In this document: one piece after another, positions 17,360 through 25,736 of the stretch
Numbering within the stretch: the stretch's first letter is position 1
Layout: every line of letters starts with the position of its first letter
From: a bacterium
GTDB lineage: Bacteria > Actinomycetota > Acidimicrobiia > Spongiisociales > Spongiisociaceae
Assembly: GCA_028821575.1 (NCBI GenBank)
Contig: JAPPFW010000092.1
Span: 113,888 to 177,887 of the forward strand
DNA: 64,000 nt
Reading direction: 5' to 3'
The notes under the pieces: generated by a model
What the model was told of the DNA's origin: nothing
Databases searched by the model: none
What the model saw: only the letters and a program-made list of their open reading frames with translations
Made by a program: the position numbers and the translations under genes

Positions 17360-19000
17360 CTAAGACCCAGCAGCTGAATCAATGGCCTCGATGTCGCTGG
17401 GGTCGTCCAGCATCTCCCAGCGGAGAAGCGAGATCGGAACGTTGCCGTTGCTCCACAGATGGTCGTGGAACCATCGCAGGCTGAACTCGTCCCCGAGCTG
17501 CTTCTTGGCGTCAGCCAGCAGGCGGATTACCTCAAGCTTGCCGACCATGTAGGCCATCGCCAAACCTGGGTTGGACACGTACATCGACGTCTCCTCGAGA
17601 GCGGTCTGCGGATCGACCGGGACCAGCTCCTCGAACATCTTCATCCCCTCCTCGAGGGTGATGGCCCCGGTCGCCAGGCTCACGTCCACCACCGTCCGCA
17701 GGCTGCGGAGCCGCTTGAAGTTCTGGGTCACCAGCCTCGACCATGGAGCGTCGTCGAACAGACCCGCCTGGAGCATCAGAGACTCGTTGTAGTGGGCCAG
17801 ACCCTCGTTGCTGACCGAGTCGTAGTACCGCCGCCGCAGCGGGTTGGGATTGGCCCAGGAAAGGGCCAGCTGTTTGTAATGGACACCTTCGTGCATGATG
17901 CCCAGCCGGGGATCCCGGGCGTTGGCCTCGTAGAAGTAGGACAGGGGCCGGTTGGGATCCCAAACGTAGGTGTATGCGTCCTCGTCGAGGCGCTGATCGG
18001 AGGTCAGGTCGTTGGCCACGCCCAGCCAGTTGAGGGGCTGCACGTACTCCGGTAGGGGCGCGGTGAGGTATCGGCGGAGCGACTCGGGTTGGGTCAGCAG
18101 ATTCTCGTTCTCGTAGAACTCCCGGACCGCTTGCTCATCCCGGGCTTGCTGTTCGCACTGGGCCTCCGCGGTCGGGAACCGGTCGGGCACCGGCGTGTCG
18201 CCGTAGCGGTTGCGCTCCACCTCCTCCCAGGCGTAGTTGTAGTAGAGCTCCCGCTGGGCCAGCAGGACCATCTCCTCGGGCTGGAGGGGCAGGAGCGCCA
18301 CGTTGCGCAGGTACCACATGAAGCGTTCACGCCCGACCGGCTCCGGAGCTGCCATCCCGGCCTGATGCTCACGCAGCCACTCGCGGAACGACACCAGGTG
18401 CTCGGTAGCGTCGGCGCCGGCCTTGGCGAGGGCGCGCCGGCGGGATGCGTCGAAGAACCCGCTCACCTCTTCGATCGACTTGGGCAAGGCAGTATCGATC
18501 GCTCGGAGCAGGCGGATGGCCGACCCGGCCAGCGCCGAGGTACCCGCTCGGGCAAGGTTGTCGAGCGCGACCTGTAGCTGCGGACCCACCATGCTGAGCT
18601 GGTGGATGATGCCGTCCTGGCGGTCCGCGAGGAACGGCGGCGGAGGAAGCAGCGAGTCGAAGTAGGTACCGAGCGCCTGATGTACCTGCATGACCGCATC
18701 CCGCTCCCAGGAGCGCAGGACCCCGGTCTCCCATTCCACACGGGAGATCGCCGAGCCGATCAGCCGGTAGTCCACCTGGGTCGGAACCGCCTCGCGGGAG
18801 ACATCCAGATCCTCCCATCGCCGACGGAAGTCTGCGGCTTTCTCCAGGCGCCGTCGAGCCGAGTCCGCGTCGAACTGGGGTGTCCAGTCAGGATTGAGTT
18901 CGAGGCGGGGTACATCGTCGGGACTGCGGTAGCCGCTGACGATTCTCCAGTCCCAGAACTCGACCCCCAGATCCTGCACGGCCTGGTTCATGTCACCCAT
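17360..19000 (-). CDS. DUF885 family putative metallopeptidase/carboxypeptidase-like protein
   Basis: 546 aa; ATG 19000 follows GGAGGAAG at good spacing. DUF885 proteins are helical, M32/M3-like putative zinc hydrolases. A HExxH-type site is visible as His370-Glu371-Gly-Val-His374 (HEGVHYKQLALSW), with a downstream Glu in SNEGLAHYNESLM (about residue 399) as likely third ligand. No signal peptide, so presumably cytoplasmic. A full-length paralogue of identical length (25737-27362) lies in the HyuAB/ABC-transporter locus, suggesting action on imported peptides or amides. That role is inference. Confidence 0.85.
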   Translation of the reverse strand: MGDMNQAVQDLGVEFWDWRIVSGYRSPDDVPRLELNPDWTPQFDADSARRRLEKAADFRRRWEDLDVSREAVPTQVDYRLIGSAISRVEWETGVLRSWERDAVMQVHQALGTYFDSLLPPPPFLADRQDGIIHQLSMVGPQLQVALDNLARAGTSALAGSAIRLLRAIDTALPKSIEEVSGFFDASRRRALAKAGADATEHLVSFREWLREHQAGMAAPEPVGRERFMWYLRNVALLPLQPEEMVLLAQRELYYNYAWEEVERNRYGDTPVPDRFPTAEAQCEQQARDEQAVREFYENENLLTQPESLRRYLTAPLPEYVQPLNWLGVANDLTSDQRLDEDAYTYVWDPNRPLSYFYEANARDPRLGIMHEGVHYKQLALSWANPNPLRRRYYDSVSNEGLAHYNESLMLQAGLFDDAPWSRLVTQNFKRLRSLRTVVDVSLATGAITLEEGMKMFEELVPVDPQTALEETSMYVSNPGLAMAYMVGKLEVIRLLADAKKQLGDEFSLRWFHDHLWSNGNVPISLLRWEMLDDPSDIEAIDSAAGS

Positions 19001-19199
19001 CGAACTTCCTCCCAGCTCCGCCCGGATCGCTCACGTGACGGAGCCGGTTTCCGGAGCGGCACAACTTGAACAACGCTCCTCAGGATAGACCTGTCGGGAT
19101 GCGGGACCTGAAGCCTGGTTGGAGAGGGGATGCGGGCGCTCGTGTGTCTTGAGGAGCATTGCCTGTCCAAGTACTGTCATCGGATTTGAGCGTATAGCT

Positions 19200-19228
19200 T
19201 TGCTCACTAACCGTACACAATGTAGAAT
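19200..19228 (+). promoter_or_regulatory. Candidate promoter of the toxin-antitoxin operon
   Basis: TTGCTC at 19200-19205, a 17-nt spacer, and TAGAAT at 19223-19228, about 90 nt before the antitoxin GTG. It lies in a relatively AT-rich 319-nt gap downstream of the DUF885 start, in which no other gene is seen. Confidence 0.45.
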
Positions 19229-19273
19229 GAGTAGTTAGATGGACAGGTAGCGATTGCAACGTAATCACTGCCT

Positions 19274-19298
19274 ATACTGACTGCACTTCGGGTAGTAT
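19274..19298. promoter_or_regulatory. Inverted repeat, possible antitoxin operator
   Basis: ATACT at 19274-19278 and AGTAT at 19294-19298 form a 5-bp inverted repeat with a 15-bp spacer, directly upstream of the antitoxin start. FitA/VapB ribbon-helix-helix antitoxins autoregulate by binding such repeats; the assignment here is by position only. Confidence 0.3.
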
Positions 19299-19319
19299 CC
19301 CTGACAGAGGGGACGGGTA

Positions 19320-19565
19320 GTGGCAAGCATCACCGTACGAAACCTCGATGACGGACTCAAGCGGAGACTACGGATTAGAGCTGCGGAGAACGAGCGATCG
19401 ATGGAGCAGGAGGTCCGTGAGATCTTGCGAACTGTCCTGGCAGAAGACAGCACCCCATCCCAGAACTTGGGGACCGCCCTGCACTCGCTCTTCGCACCAT
19501 TCGGGGGCGTGGAGTTGGATCTCCCTCCACGGACTCCTATGCGAGAACCGCCAGCCTTCGATTAG
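19320..19565 (+). CDS. FitA-type ribbon-helix-helix antitoxin
   Basis: 81 aa from GTG 19320, preceded by GAGGGG. The N-terminus ASITVRNLDDGLKRRLRIRA followed by an ENERSMEQEVREIL helix is the typical FitA/Arc-like RHH fold. The disordered C-terminal tail (about 40 aa) would wrap the partner toxin. It lies 15 nt upstream of a PIN-domain gene, the standard antitoxin-toxin order. It should bind its own promoter and neutralise the toxin. Confidence 0.92.
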   Translation: MASITVRNLDDGLKRRLRIRAAENERSMEQEVREILRTVLAEDSTPSQNLGTALHSLFAPFGGVELDLPPRTPMREPPAFD

Positions 19566-19580
19566 AGCTGACGTCTTCCC

Positions 19581-20003
19581 ATGATCGTGCTCGACACGAA
19601 CGTCATCTCCGAGGTGATGCGGGTCGACCCGGATCCGGAAGTCCTCGCATGGCTGGATCGCCAGCCTCCCAGCAGTCTCTTCACGACCGCGATCTCCGAG
19701 GCAGAGATACGAGCAGGCATAGGATTCCTGGATAGCGGCCGCCGCAAGAGGGGACTGATTGCGGCGGCTGACCGTGCCTTCTACATCCTGTTCTCCGGCC
19801 GCGTATTGCCATTCGACAGTCGAGCCGCACCCACCTATGCCGACATAGCGGCCGACCGCCGCGCCGTCGGTCGTCCAATCAGTCAGGCTGATTGCCAGAT
19901 CGCGGCGATAACCCGCTCCCGTGGGGCTTCGGTCGCATCAAGGGATACGGGAGGCTTCGCCCATTGCGGAGTCGAGGTCATCGATCCTTGGTCACCGACA
20001 TAG
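19581..20003 (+). CDS. PIN-domain ribonuclease toxin (VapC/FitB type)
   Basis: 140 aa. The PIN catalytic acidic residues are all visible: Asp5 (IVLDTNVISE), Glu42 (SEAEIRAG), Asp104 (SQADCQIAA) and Asp122 (SRDTGGF). This constitutes a Mg-dependent endoribonuclease that cuts specific RNAs when freed from the antitoxin. Together with 19320-19565 it forms a complete type II toxin-antitoxin module. It converges on the HyuB gene whose stop lies at 20029. Confidence 0.93.
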   Translation: MIVLDTNVISEVMRVDPDPEVLAWLDRQPPSSLFTTAISEAEIRAGIGFLDSGRRKRGLIAAADRAFYILFSGRVLPFDSRAAPTYADIAADRRAVGRPISQADCQIAAITRSRGASVASRDTGGFAHCGVEVIDPWSPT

Positions 20004-20028
20004 GTGATGTCGCCGGTGCCGGTGGCCG

Positions 20029-21762
20029 TCAAATGACCAACTCGAGGCGGCGGTCCCGTTCACTATCACTTCGAGCACGCTCCGTCGGGTCTCCCCAACC
20101 CCCTCCCCCGCCGGTCTTCACCAGGAGCCGGGTTCCGGCCTCGACTTTGAGGCCGTTGGCCTTGAGCATGAGGGTGGGAGCCTGCCCGGGGCGGTGGACC
20201 CACACCTCGGGCGACGCACCGTCCTCACCTCCGAAGAGACCCCACGACGGCTGCCTGGAGCGCTCGAACCAGAGGTTGACGGTGCACGGCGCCAGGAGTT
20301 CGTACTCTCTTATGATTCCCAGACCGCCGCGCCACTTGCCGTCCCCGCCCGACCCGTCGCGCAGGGCGTGCCGGTGCAGAATGAACGGGTACCGGTTTTC
20401 CATCGTCTCGACGGGAATGTTCCGGTAGGCCCCGGCCGCCGAGTGAATCAGAGCCGATTCGCCGTCCCCTCCCTCGTAGGCACCCCAGCCGCCGGTCAGA
20501 GCCTCCCCTGACAGGAAGAGACCAAACTCGTTCTCACCCACGATGCTGACGTTCCACGAGTCCCCCACATGCCCTGCCGCGGTCCGCTCGGGAATCGCCG
20601 GGCTCAAGGCCTTGATCATCAGATCGAGAGCGAGCATCAGATGGGGTCCGTAGTGGAGGCAGGGGGCGGTCTCTCCCGGGTTGAAGCAGGTCCCCTCGGG
20701 GGCGATCACGTCAAGGTTGCGGAAGTTGCCGCCCGACACCGGGGCATGCGGATTGACGAGGAACTTGAAACCCTGCTCGATGGCGGAGCGGGTCTGCACC
20801 ACGCCGCTGTTGATGCTGCCCACGCACTGGCGGTTCGACCCCGAGAGGTCCACCGTCATGCTCTCCCCCTCGACAGTGACCGTGACTTTCACGTAGACAG
20901 GATCCTCGGTGACACCGTCGTTGTCGAGGTAACCGTCAGCCACGTAGACACCGTCGGGAATCTCCTCGACCGAGGCGCTATCCTCTACCTCCGCTTGTTC
21001 GAACACCATCCGGACGGCGGTCTCGACCTGTTCCCAACCGAAACGTCGCACGATCGAGCGGAACCTCTCCACCCCCGTCCGGCAAGCACTCATCTCAGCC
21101 ATCAGGTCACCCACCAGCGCAGTCGGGAACCGTGAGTTCAGAGCGATCAGGTCCACGATCTGCTGATCGAGACGGCCGGCCCTGAAGATACAGGTGGGCC
21201 CGATCCGCAGACCCTCCTGGAAGATGTCGACCGAGTCCCCGACGTAGCCGGCCCGTTTGGCGCCGATGTCGTTCCAGTGGGCCTTGGCCGCCGAGAACCC
21301 GCGCAGCACACCGTCCACGAAGAACGGCGCGAAGACGGTCACGTCGTTCAGGTGGCTGCCCGCGATGGTCGAGTCGTTGACTACCCAGACATCACCGTCC
21401 CGGAAGGCCTCGTAGCCCTTGATCCTGATCACGGCCCGGAGCGTTCCCCCCAAGCTGCCCAGGAAGAACGGAAGGCCGGGGGCTTGGCCCAGCAGGCGAC
21501 CCTCAGCGTCGAAGATACCCACGGAGCAGTCCTTCGCCTCGTAGATGACCGGGCTGTAAGCACTCCGGTACAGGTTCCTCCGCATCTGCTCCGCCCCGGA
21601 GATGAACGCGTTCCGCACCACCTCGACCGTCGCCGGCGACGGTGCGGACAGGTACGCGTTTCGGATGGCAGTTATCCGACGGTCAGATGACCATCTCGAG
21701 GCGGCGGTCCCGTCGGCGGTCCTTGTCGTCACGCTCCGCCGGATCTCCCCAGCCACCTCCAC
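20029..21762 (-). CDS. Hydantoinase B / oxoprolinase beta-type subunit (HyuB paralogue 1)
   Basis: About 550-577 aa. The sequence is homologous to the two other HyuB copies from SPATVEVVRNAFISGAEQ onward. The start is unclear. No ATG, GTG or TTG lies between the stop of the upstream HyuB (21683) and the conserved region, so either a GTG inside the upstream gene (21732 or 21762) or a non-standard codon is used. Conserved segments include SPVIYEAKDCSVGIFD and DQQIVDLIALNSRFPTALV. HyuB pairs with HyuA for ATP-dependent hydrolysis of hydantoin, 5-oxoproline or similar cyclic amides. A 292-bp tract is identical to HyuB paralogue 2. Confidence 0.88.
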   Translation of the reverse strand: MEVAGEIRRSVTTRTADGTAASRWSSDRRITAIRNAYLSAPSPATVEVVRNAFISGAEQMRRNLYRSAYSPVIYEAKDCSVGIFDAEGRLLGQAPGLPFFLGSLGGTLRAVIRIKGYEAFRDGDVWVVNDSTIAGSHLNDVTVFAPFFVDGVLRGFSAAKAHWNDIGAKRAGYVGDSVDIFQEGLRIGPTCIFRAGRLDQQIVDLIALNSRFPTALVGDLMAEMSACRTGVERFRSIVRRFGWEQVETAVRMVFEQAEVEDSASVEEIPDGVYVADGYLDNDGVTEDPVYVKVTVTVEGESMTVDLSGSNRQCVGSINSGVVQTRSAIEQGFKFLVNPHAPVSGGNFRNLDVIAPEGTCFNPGETAPCLHYGPHLMLALDLMIKALSPAIPERTAAGHVGDSWNVSIVGENEFGLFLSGEALTGGWGAYEGGDGESALIHSAAGAYRNIPVETMENRYPFILHRHALRDGSGGDGKWRGGLGIIREYELLAPCTVNLWFERSRQPSWGLFGGEDGASPEVWVHRPGQAPTLMLKANGLKVEAGTRLLVKTGGGGGWGDPTERARSDSERDRRLELVI

Positions 21763-23332
21763 CGCCGGTCTTGACGAGCAGCTTCGTTCCTGCTTCGACC
21801 TTGAGGTTGTTGGCCTTCAGCATGTGGATGGGAGGCTCGCCGGGACGGTAGACCCACACCTCGGGCGGCTTTCCGTCGCTACCGCCGAACAAGCCCCACG
21901 AGGGTTGCCTGGCCCGCTCGAACCAGAGTTGCACTGTGACCGGCGCCAGCAACTCGTATTCCCTGACGATACCGAGGCCGCCGCGCCACTTGCCTTCCCC
22001 GCCGGAGCCGTCGCGCAGACTGTGGCGGCGCATGATCAGCGGGTAGCGGTGTTCCATCGTCTCGATGGGGAAGTTCTTGAAGTCACCGGCAGCCGAGTGG
22101 ATGAGGGCCGACTCGCCGTCACCCCCTTCGTAAGCCCCCCACCCTCCTGTCAAAGCCTCCCCGGACAGGAAGAGTCCGTGCTCGTCCTCACCCACGATGA
22201 TGACGTTCCACGAGTCCCCAACGTGTCCCGCGGCGGCCCTGTCGGGGATCGCCTCGCTCAGCGCCTTGATCATGAGATCGAGAGCCAGCATCAGGTGGGG
22301 TCCGTAGTGAAGGCACGGGGCGGTGTCGCTCGGGTTGAAACAGGTGCCCTTGGGGGCGATCACCTCGAGGTTGCGGAAGTTGCCACCCGACACCGGGGCA
22401 TGCGGGTTGATGAGGAACTTGAAACCCTGCTCGATTCCGGAACGGGTCTGCACCACGCCGCTGTTGATGCTGCCCACGCACTGGCGGTTGGACCCCGAGA
22501 GGTCCACCGTCATGCTGTCACCTTCCACGGTGACCGTGACCTTGACGTAGACGGGGTCCTTGGTGACTCCGTCGTTGTCCAGGTAGCCGTCCGCAACGTA
22601 AACCCCGTCGGGAATCTCCTCGACCGAGGCGCGGTCCTCGGCCTCGGCCTGATCGAACACCAGTTGGATCGACTGCTGCACCAGATCCCAACCGAAACGT
22701 CGCACGATCGAGCGGAACCTCTCCACCCCCGTCCGGCAAGCACTCATCTCAGCCATCAGGTCACCCACCAGCGCAGTCGGGAACCGTGAGTTCAGAGCGA
22801 TCAGGTCCACGATCTGCTGATCGAGACGGCCGGCCCTGAAGATACAGGTGGGCCCGATCCGCAGACCCTCCTGGAAGATGTCGACCGAGTCCCCGACGTA
22901 GCCGGCCCGTTTGGCGCCGATGTCGTTCCAGTGGGCCTTGGCCGCCGAGAACCCGCGCAGCACACCGTCCACGAAGATCGGAGCGAAGACCGTCACGTCG
23001 TTGAGGTGGCTGCCGGCGATGCTCGAGTCGTTGACCACCCAGACGTCCCCCTCCTGGAAGGCCTCGTAGCCCTTGATCCTGATCACCGCCCGGAGCGTCC
23101 CGCCCAGGCTGCCCAGGAAGAACGGAAGGCCGGGCGCCTGGCCGAGAAGGTGACCCTCCGAGTCGTATATCCCCACCGAGCAGTCCTTCATCTCGTAGAT
23201 GACCGGGCTGTGCGCGCTCCGGTACAGGTTCCTCCGCATCTGCTCCGCCCCGGAGATGAACGCGTTCCGCACCACCTCGACCGTCGCCGGCGACGGTATG
23301 GACATTTCCGCTACTCGAGTAGCGGCGCTCAT
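21683..23332 (-). CDS. hyuB: Hydantoinase B / oxoprolinase beta-type subunit (HyuB paralogue 2)
   Basis: 549 aa from ATG 23332, which overlaps the HyuA stop as ATGA, so it is the partner translated directly after HyuA. It carries the full HyuB family sequence (SPVIYEMKDCSVGIYD, GQAPGLPFFLGSLGGTLRAV, GRDRAAAGHVGDSW-like segments, and the C-terminal KTGGGGGWGDP). It is cytoplasmic. By eye it is about 80% identical to paralogues 1 and 3. Bases 22686-22977 are identical to 21032-21323 of paralogue 1, which suggests gene conversion. Confidence 0.92.
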   Translation of the reverse strand: MSAATRVAEMSIPSPATVEVVRNAFISGAEQMRRNLYRSAHSPVIYEMKDCSVGIYDSEGHLLGQAPGLPFFLGSLGGTLRAVIRIKGYEAFQEGDVWVVNDSSIAGSHLNDVTVFAPIFVDGVLRGFSAAKAHWNDIGAKRAGYVGDSVDIFQEGLRIGPTCIFRAGRLDQQIVDLIALNSRFPTALVGDLMAEMSACRTGVERFRSIVRRFGWDLVQQSIQLVFDQAEAEDRASVEEIPDGVYVADGYLDNDGVTKDPVYVKVTVTVEGDSMTVDLSGSNRQCVGSINSGVVQTRSGIEQGFKFLINPHAPVSGGNFRNLEVIAPKGTCFNPSDTAPCLHYGPHLMLALDLMIKALSEAIPDRAAAGHVGDSWNVIIVGEDEHGLFLSGEALTGGWGAYEGGDGESALIHSAAGDFKNFPIETMEHRYPLIMRRHSLRDGSGGEGKWRGGLGIVREYELLAPVTVQLWFERARQPSWGLFGGSDGKPPEVWVYRPGEPPIHMLKANNLKVEAGTKLLVKTGGGGGWGDPAERDDKDRRRDRRLEMVI

Positions 23333-25338
23333 GATCCCGACCCTCCGGCCCTTTCCATGACAAGATGGCCTTCGGCACCTACCCATAGCTTCCATCCGGG
23401 GGGCACCACGGTCGTGGTCGACGGCTCCAGGACGATCGCCGGTCCAGCCAGACGTCCGGCCAGGCGGTTGCGCGTCACGACCGGAACCTCGACAGCCTGG
23501 CCGTCGAAGACAACCTCCTCGCGAACCTCCAGCGATAGGCCATTCCCGGTGGATCTACTCCCGCCGGGACCGCCCTCGAACTCAACGATCCCGGTGAGGC
23601 GGATGGCGACCATCTCGATAGGAGCTTCCGGATTGCAATGCCCGTACCGTTCCTCGTAGCTGCTGTGGAAGCTGGCCTTGAACTCGTCGTCGGCGACCGT
23701 GCCCGGAAGCGGGACCCTCAGCGTGTACTCCTGACCGACGTAGCGGAGCTCGATGATCGCTTCGAACCGCATCTCGGCCCTGGTCGCTTCGTCGACCTTC
23801 ATCTCCCTGCACACCCTGTCCTTGAGGCGGGAGATCGGCTCGTGCAGGTCCAGGTAGGGCTGGTCGAGCCTCCGGTAGAAGGTGGACACCGCCGCGTGGC
23901 GGACATCGCCCTGCAGCATGCCCCAGGCCGAGAAGACCCCGGGGTCGGATGGAATGATCACCCGCTCCACCTCCAGTTCCTCGGCCAGGAAGGCGGCGTG
24001 GAGGGGACCGGCGCCGCCGAAGGCCACGATGGCGAAGTCCTTGGGATGCAGACCACGTTCCACCGTGAGCTCGCGGATCGCCTCGGCCATGACGAAGTGC
24101 GTTACGTCGAGGGCCTGTTCGGCCAGTTCGGCCGCGGTGAGATCGAAGGTCTCCGCCACCGACGCCAGGGCCTCCTCGGCCGCCTCGCGGTCCAACTCGA
24201 GGGCACCGGCCAGTTTCTGCGCTCTCGGAAGGCGCCCCAGCATCACGTTGGCATCAGACACCGTGGGCTGGGTGCCGCCCCGACCGTAACTGGCGGGTCC
24301 GGGCGATGAGCCGGCCGACTCAGGGCCTACGCGGAGTCCGCCGTGCTTTTCGTGGATGATGCTCCCGCCCCCGGCGCCGATGCTCACCAACTCCACCGCC
24401 GGCGCCAGGATGGGTAGGCCCTGCAGCTCGAATTCGGACTGCATGCCGACCTCACCGCCACGCACGATCGACACATCGAAGGAGGTACCTCCCATGTCGA
24501 TGCAGATCAGATCCGGCTGATCCGTCTGGCGGCCTACCTCGCGGCCGCCGATGACCCCCCCGACCGGACCTGAATAGAGGGTCAGCACGGCCCGGTCCGC
24601 AGCGGAGTCCGCGATCATCGCACCGCCGTTGGACTGGGTGATGTGCAACTCGGCGGTGAGACCCCGGTCGCTGAGCGCGGTCGCAAGACGGCGCAGGTAG
24701 TAGCGGACCTTGGGCGTGATGTAGACGGAGGTCACTGTGGTTGAGGTCCGCTCGTACTCCCGCCACTCCGGAGCCACGTCATGGCTCATGATGATCGGGA
24801 TATCCGGCAGGAGTTCTTTGAGCAACTCCTTCACCTCGAGTTCGTGGAGGGGATCGACGTAGGAGTGGATGAGGGAGACGGCCACCGCCTCGTACTCTCC
24901 TTCAGCAATGGCTTTGGCGACGACTTCGACCGAGTTCGTATCCAGCGGGGTGAGTTCTTCGCCGGAAGCGGAAATCCGCTCGTCGACCTCGAAGATGGAG
25001 TCCCGCTCAGTGAGAGGGGCGGGCTTGCGATACTTCAGGTCGTACATGTCGGGCCGGTGCCCTCGACCGATCAGATAAGCGTCGCGGTATCCCCGTGTGG
25101 TGATCAGGGCCACCCTTCCCCCTGATCGCTCCAGGAAGGTGTTGAGCCCGACAGTGGTTCCGTGAATGAAGAGGTCCACATCAGCCAGATCCGCACCCGT
25201 GTGCTCTACCGCATCCAATACACCTTCGACCAGGTCCTCCGGTGTGCTCAGAACCTTGGAAACCTCGGTTCCGGACTCCGACTCCATCACCAGATCCGTG
25301 AAGGTGCCGCCGATGTCAACCGCAATCCTTGTTCCCAT
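23329..25338 (-). CDS. hyuA: Hydantoinase A / oxoprolinase alpha-type subunit (HyuA)
   Basis: 669 aa with an actin-like ATPase fold: the phosphate-1 motif AVDIGGTFTDLV near residue 6, a second DMGGTSFDVSIV in the middle, and VAFGGAGPLHAAF in the C-terminal half. HyuA uses ATP to activate cyclic amides (hydantoins, 5-oxo-L-proline, N-methylhydantoin) and works with HyuB. It is the only HyuA in the window although three HyuB genes surround it. The substrate is not decidable from sequence. It starts at ATG 25338, 80 nt after a heptamer array and the small membrane protein gene. Confidence 0.94.
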   Translation of the reverse strand: MGTRIAVDIGGTFTDLVMESESGTEVSKVLSTPEDLVEGVLDAVEHTGADLADVDLFIHGTTVGLNTFLERSGGRVALITTRGYRDAYLIGRGHRPDMYDLKYRKPAPLTERDSIFEVDERISASGEELTPLDTNSVEVVAKAIAEGEYEAVAVSLIHSYVDPLHELEVKELLKELLPDIPIIMSHDVAPEWREYERTSTTVTSVYITPKVRYYLRRLATALSDRGLTAELHITQSNGGAMIADSAADRAVLTLYSGPVGGVIGGREVGRQTDQPDLICIDMGGTSFDVSIVRGGEVGMQSEFELQGLPILAPAVELVSIGAGGGSIIHEKHGGLRVGPESAGSSPGPASYGRGGTQPTVSDANVMLGRLPRAQKLAGALELDREAAEEALASVAETFDLTAAELAEQALDVTHFVMAEAIRELTVERGLHPKDFAIVAFGGAGPLHAAFLAEELEVERVIIPSDPGVFSAWGMLQGDVRHAAVSTFYRRLDQPYLDLHEPISRLKDRVCREMKVDEATRAEMRFEAIIELRYVGQEYTLRVPLPGTVADDEFKASFHSSYEERYGHCNPEAPIEMVAIRLTGIVEFEGGPGGSRSTGNGLSLEVREEVVFDGQAVEVPVVTRNRLAGRLAGPAIVLEPSTTTVVPPGWKLWVGAEGHLVMERAGGSGS

Positions 25339-25389
25339 TACCAGTGAGTCCCTTCAGCTTGTAGACGCGACCGCCAGCGTACCAGTCGG

Positions 25390-25417
25390 CTGGCGGCTGG
25401 CGGATGGCGGCTGGCGG
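25390..25417. repeat. Heptanucleotide array, CTGGCGG x4 (one variant)
   Basis: CTGGCGG, CTGGCGG, ATGGCGG, CTGGCGG in tandem, ending three bases from the stop codon of the minus-strand small membrane protein (25421). Confidence 0.9.
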
Positions 25418-25420
25418 ACA

Positions 25421-25603
25421 TCAATTCCGTGTGACGATGGCCACCACGATCGCGAACGCGGCGATTATTACCCCGAGGCCTGCCAGTGCTGTGGCAATGA
25501 GCCAGCGTGTGGACTTGAGAATCTCCTGCTGCGTGACAGCATGGGCGCGGGCGAAGGCTTCGTCGGCCTTGGCGTCTGTGTAGCGTTCGGTAGCAGTGCC
25601 CAT
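25421..25603 (-). CDS. Small single-pass membrane protein, unknown function
   Basis: 60 aa from ATG 25603, preceded by GAGAGG (a GTG immediately before it is an alternative). Residues about 1-33 are charged and helical (YTDAKADEAFARAHAV). Residues about 36-57 form one hydrophobic helix (WLIATALAGLGVIIAAFAIV) with a short basic tail. It is not a family I recognise. Flanked on both sides by heptamer arrays, between HyuA and DUF885. It could be a small accessory subunit or unrelated. Confidence 0.6.
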   Translation of the reverse strand: MGTATERYTDAKADEAFARAHAVTQQEILKSTRWLIATALAGLGVIIAAFAIVVAIVTRN

Positions 25604-25680
25604 CACTACCTCTCGTTCCCCTAGGTATTGTACAGTAATCGTATCACAACGTTGATGAGGTTGTAAGGGGCATGTCGGCG

Positions 25681-25736
25681 GTCAGTGGTCAGTGGTCAGT
25701 CCAACGGGCAACGGGCAACGGGCAAGCCACAATCCA
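25681..25736. repeat. Compound heptanucleotide array (GTCAGTG x3, CAACGGG x3, two variants)
   Basis: Eight consecutive 7-bp units in register: GTCAGTG, GTCAGTG, GTCAGTC, CAACGGG three times, CAAGCCA, CAATCCA. Two different units are joined without loss of the 7-bp phase. The array ends one base before the stop codon of the DUF885 gene at 25737. Confidence 0.92.
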
